Source: Gammaproteobacteria bacterium
Lineage (GTDB): Bacteria; Pseudomonadota; Gammaproteobacteria; UBA6429
Reading direction: 5' to 3'
Assembly (NCBI GenBank): GCA_030635835.1
Contig: DAOVYB010000055.1
Coordinates: forward strand, 1 to 8,534
Length of the DNA stretch: 8,534 bases
The translations under genes and the position numbers were made by a program. Below the pieces are notes generated by a model. It ran no database searches, was not told the DNA's origin, and saw nothing but the letters and a program-made list of their open reading frames with translations. Position 1 is the stretch's first letter. Each line of letters opens with the position of its first letter. Shown here piece after piece: positions 6,896-8,534 of the stretch.

Positions 6896-7840
6896 TTAAG
6901 TATTTAGTGTTAATGTGCCTATTAATTCTGAGACATTATTGAGTTTATGACGCTGTAAATAATCGACAATCCCCTGATTAATTTTTTTACAAACCAGGGG
7001 ATCATAAAAGAGCGCAGTACCCACGCCGATAGCTGTCGCACCGGCAATCAGGAACTCGATAGCGTCTTCTGCCGTACTGATTCCACCCTGACCGATAATG
7101 GGAATATTATGTTCACGGCAGACTTGTGATACCTGATGCGTTTTAAGCAGGGCTATGGGTTTAATTGCCGGGCCGGATAAGCCACCCTGATTATTTCCGA
7201 TAATCGGGGTGCGGGATTCAATATCGATCGCCATGCCCATCATGGTATTTATTACCGCAAAGCCATCAGTACCCGCTTCAATACAACGGCGTGCATTTTC
7301 AGCAATATCTGTCTGATTTGGGGAAAGTTTTGTAATTATCGGTTTACTGGTCGCTTTACGGCAGACTTCCACTACGCGGGCAGACATCTCCGGGTCATTA
7401 CCAAAGGCCATGCCGCCACATTTTACATTGGGGCAGGAAATATTGATTTCGATTGCATCAATATCTGTGTCATCAAACATTTTTGCAATTTCGGCATAAT
7501 CTTCAATGGTAGAACCCGATAAATTAGCGATAAAGCGTGTTTCATTGACTGGTAGCTCAGGCAAAATTTGATTAATAACGTGCTCAGCACCGGGATTTTG
7601 TAAGCCGATCGCATTAATCATACCCATGGGGGTTTCAATAACACGATGGGGTTTATTGCCTAAACGAGGTTCGACGGTTGTGCCCTTTAGGCAAACCGCA
7701 CCAACATCTTCATTCGAATAGCCTTCTACCCGGGTATATTCTTCACCAAACCCCACACAACCGGATAAAAGCACCAACGGGGTGTTGAAATCCATGCCGC
7801 AGAATTCAGTTTTCAGTAAGTCTTTGTTCTTAATAGTCAT
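6896..7840 (-). CDS. pyrD: Dihydroorotate dehydrogenase, class 1B-like catalytic subunit
   Basis: FMN enzyme oxidising dihydroorotate to orotate in pyrimidine synthesis, in the cytosol; 314 residues from the ATG at 7840. The active-site loop NISCPNVKCGG (133-143) carries Cys136, the catalytic base of class 1 enzymes (class 2 uses Ser). Other family marks are SGCVGFGEEY (26-35), MINAIGLQNPG (74-84) for substrate binding, K171 in ITKLSPN, GGLSGPAIKP (219-228), and the FMN phosphate-binding GQGGIS and IGVGTA (250-276). The sequence resembles class 1B (PyrDB) more than fumarate-dependent 1A, so an electron-transfer partner PyrK is expected; it is not in the window. In-frame codons continue upstream to a TTG at 7894 but run into repeat sequence, so 7840 is preferred although no Shine-Dalgarno is visible there. 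PreA of pyrimidine catabolism is a weaker alternative. Confidence 0.88.
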   Translation of the reverse strand: MTIKNKDLLKTEFCGMDFNTPLVLLSGCVGFGEEYTRVEGYSNEDVGAVCLKGTTVEPRLGNKPHRVIETPMGMINAIGLQNPGAEHVINQILPELPVNETRFIANLSGSTIEDYAEIAKMFDDTDIDAIEINISCPNVKCGGMAFGNDPEMSARVVEVCRKATSKPIITKLSPNQTDIAENARRCIEAGTDGFAVINTMMGMAIDIESRTPIIGNNQGGLSGPAIKPIALLKTHQVSQVCREHNIPIIGQGGISTAEDAIEFLIAGATAIGVGTALFYDPLVCKKINQGIVDYLQRHKLNNVSELIGTLTLNT

Positions 7841-7854
7841 AAGCGAGAAGATAC

Positions 7855-7878
7855 AAGGAAAGTCAAAAGACTTCAACG
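7855..7878. repeat. 24-bp direct repeat, copy 1
   Basis: This copy, beginning AAGGAAAGTCAAAAGAC and ending TTCAACG, matches 23 of 24 bases with copy 2 at 7924-7947, 69 bp away. It sits 15 bp upstream of the pyrD start codon, so it belongs to the pyrD leader. The bases between it and the start codon (7843-7854, GCGAGAAGATAC) also resemble the inner part of the large inverted repeat (7972-7980, GCGAAGATA), so this may be a decayed fragment of the same element. Confidence 0.7.
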
Positions 7879-7905
7879 ATGCCAGAACAAACAAAGCAAG
7901 TTAAG

Positions 7906-7935
7906 GTAATACTGATGCGAACTAAGGAAAGTCAA
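7906..7935 (-). promoter_or_regulatory. Candidate sigma-70 promoter for pyrD
   Basis: On the minus strand TTGACT (7935-7930, 5 of 6 matches to TTGACA) and TATTAC (7911-7906, 4 of 6 to TATAAT) are 18 bp apart. The -35 box lies inside direct-repeat copy 2, so the repeat may have supplied part of the promoter. Transcription would start about 60 bp before the pyrD ATG. No experimental or comparative support is available here. Confidence 0.33.
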
Positions 7936-7947
7936 AAGATTTCAACG
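7924..7947. repeat. 24-bp direct repeat, copy 2
   Basis: This is the second copy of the AAGGAAAGTCAAAAGA repeat, differing from copy 1 at a single position (T for C at 7940). Its last four bases (AACG) are the first bases of the 44-bp left inverted-repeat arm, so the similarity between the copies stops almost exactly at the boundary of the larger element. Confidence 0.7.
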
Positions 7948-8173
7948 CAAAGACGCAAAGACGCAAAGGACGCGAAGATACGCAAAGTCATAAAATTTAA
8001 AAAATAACTTTGTAGTAGCCTATACCAATATATTATTAGCCAGAAATAATGATTTTAAGAACGAGCTTAAAAGTTAAAATTAACTATTAAATAAAGGTAT
8101 ATTGCAGTTAAATACTTTATGATTGTTTTCTTTGCGGTACTCCGCGTCCTTTGCGTCTTTGCGTCTTTGCGTT
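7944..8173. mobile_element. 230-bp MITE-like inverted-repeat element with ACGCAAAG octamers
   Basis: The arms 7944-7987 and 8130-8173 are inverted copies of 44 bp, matching at 40 positions. Each arm is three perfect tandem ACGCAAAG octamers plus two degenerate ones. The similarity continues inward: TCATAAA with a following T/A-rich stretch appears next to both arms, offset by 6 bases. The 142-bp core is AT-rich and holds a 7-bp stem TTTTAAG/CTTAAAA (8053-8072) and a palindrome AGTTAAAATTAACT (8072-8085). I see no open reading frame of note and no clear target-site duplication. CGCAAAGACGCAAAG-type intergenic repeats occur in many bacterial genomes; from memory they are mostly unannotated. Whether this is a non-autonomous transposable element or a structural repeat is open. 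It fills most of the 362-bp gap between pyrD and trmL. Confidence 0.65.
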
Positions 8174-8202
8174 AAGGTTTTGAATTACTGGATATACGAT
8201 AA

Positions 8203-8534
8203 ATGTTTCATATCGTCCTTTTTGAGCCTGAGATTCCTGCTAATACAGGCAACATTATTCGTTTGTGCGCCAATACCGGTTCACAACTTCATCTGATTCA
8301 CCCGCTGGGTTTCGATATGGATGACAAAAAACTGCGTCGTGCCGGACTTGATTATCATGAATTTGCTGCTGTACAGGAGTATGATTCTGTAGAAGAGTTT
8401 ATAAAAAAAGTGAAGCCAGCCCGGGTATTTGGGATTTCTACAAAAGGTCAGCAGTACACACATGATATATCTTATAAAGAAGGGGATGCTTTTTTATTTG
8501 GGCCGGAAACACGAGGTTTACCTGAGAAAATAAG
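8203..8534 (+). CDS. trmL: TrmL, tRNA (cytidine/uridine-34-2'-O)-methyltransferase, 3' end outside window
   Basis: SPOUT-class enzyme that uses S-adenosylmethionine to 2'-O-methylate the wobble base of tRNA-Leu isoacceptors in the cytoplasm. The window holds 110 codons of an expected 155 or so. The N-terminus EPEIPANTGNIIRLCANTG (8-26), then HPLGF, DDKKLRRAGLDYHEF (40-54) and FGPETRGLP (99-107) match the E. coli protein closely as I recall it. The C-terminal part of the trefoil knot, with the last AdoMet motif, is missing only because the window ends. The ATG at 8203 has a weak GGA about 10 nt upstream. It is divergent from pyrD and its start is only 29 bp beyond the right arm of the inverted-repeat element, so that element probably contributes to its leader or promoter. 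Confidence 0.94.
   Translation, partial: MFHIVLFEPEIPANTGNIIRLCANTGSQLHLIHPLGFDMDDKKLRRAGLDYHEFAAVQEYDSVEEFIKKVKPARVFGISTKGQQYTHDISYKEGDAFLFGPETRGLPEKI

Noticed and set aside
6896..7840. PreA (dihydropyrimidine dehydrogenase subunit) rather than DHODH
   Set aside because: The loop NISCPNVKCGG and the GMINAIGLQNPG motif fit class 1 DHODH, there is no C-terminal ferredoxin domain, and no preT is adjacent.
7944..8173. Short tandem ACGCAAAG repeats as a CRISPR array or replication-origin iterons
   Set aside because: Units are only 8 bp with no unique spacers, the arms are inverted, there are no cas, dnaA or rep genes, and the unit does not match a DnaA box.
8281..8463. Minus-strand open frame of 60 codons at the right end
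   Set aside because: It is antisense to the well-conserved trmL frame and has no recognisable feature.

Overview
The window looks like a piece of a moderately AT-rich gammaproteobacterial chromosome. Two things point there: a block of MSHA-type (mannose-sensitive haemagglutinin) type IV pilus genes in the classical E-G-(minor pilin)-A-C-D-O order, and a TrmL tRNA methyltransferase closely resembling the enterobacterial protein as I remember it. No genus can be named from the sequence alone.

Layout. All genes from 1 to 7840 lie on the minus strand, so the operon reads from right to left. In transcription order these are: a class 1B-type dihydroorotate dehydrogenase (6896-7840); a 170-bp gap; the assembly ATPase mshE (4977-6725); the inner-membrane platform mshG (3716-4945); a minor pilin-like gene in the mshF/mshB position (3168-3716); an unrecognised four-helix membrane protein (2542-3147); the probable major pilin mshA (1868-2383); and minor pilins mshC (1386-1814), mshD (770-1399) and mshO (1-770, cut by the window edge). 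The genes are tightly packed, with TAATG stop/start overlaps at mshG/minor pilin and mshD/mshO and a 14-bp overlap at mshC/mshD. The two places that are not tight flank mshA. The 158-bp leader in front of it carries two small hairpins with the same UGCG tetraloop. Directly after it is a strong 14-bp hairpin with a short T-tract, ending just before mshC. This arrangement fits high expression of the major pilin with only partial read-through into the minor pilins.

How the genes work together. MshE powers pilin polymerisation through the MshG platform, and its N-terminus carries two copies of the c-di-GMP-binding MshEN motif, so pilus extension is probably tied to c-di-GMP. MshA would form the fibre, and MshC, MshD, MshO and the 182-residue pilin-like protein would be minor pilins. 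The secretin, the alignment proteins (MshI-N), MshP/Q and the prepilin peptidase are not in the window.

The 362-bp divergent intergenic region between pyrD (minus) and trmL (plus) holds a 230-bp MITE-like structure. It has 44-bp terminal inverted repeats made of an ACGCAAAG octamer in tandem, around an AT-rich core, and a separate 24-bp direct repeat lies on its pyrD side. trmL (8203 onward) runs off the right edge.
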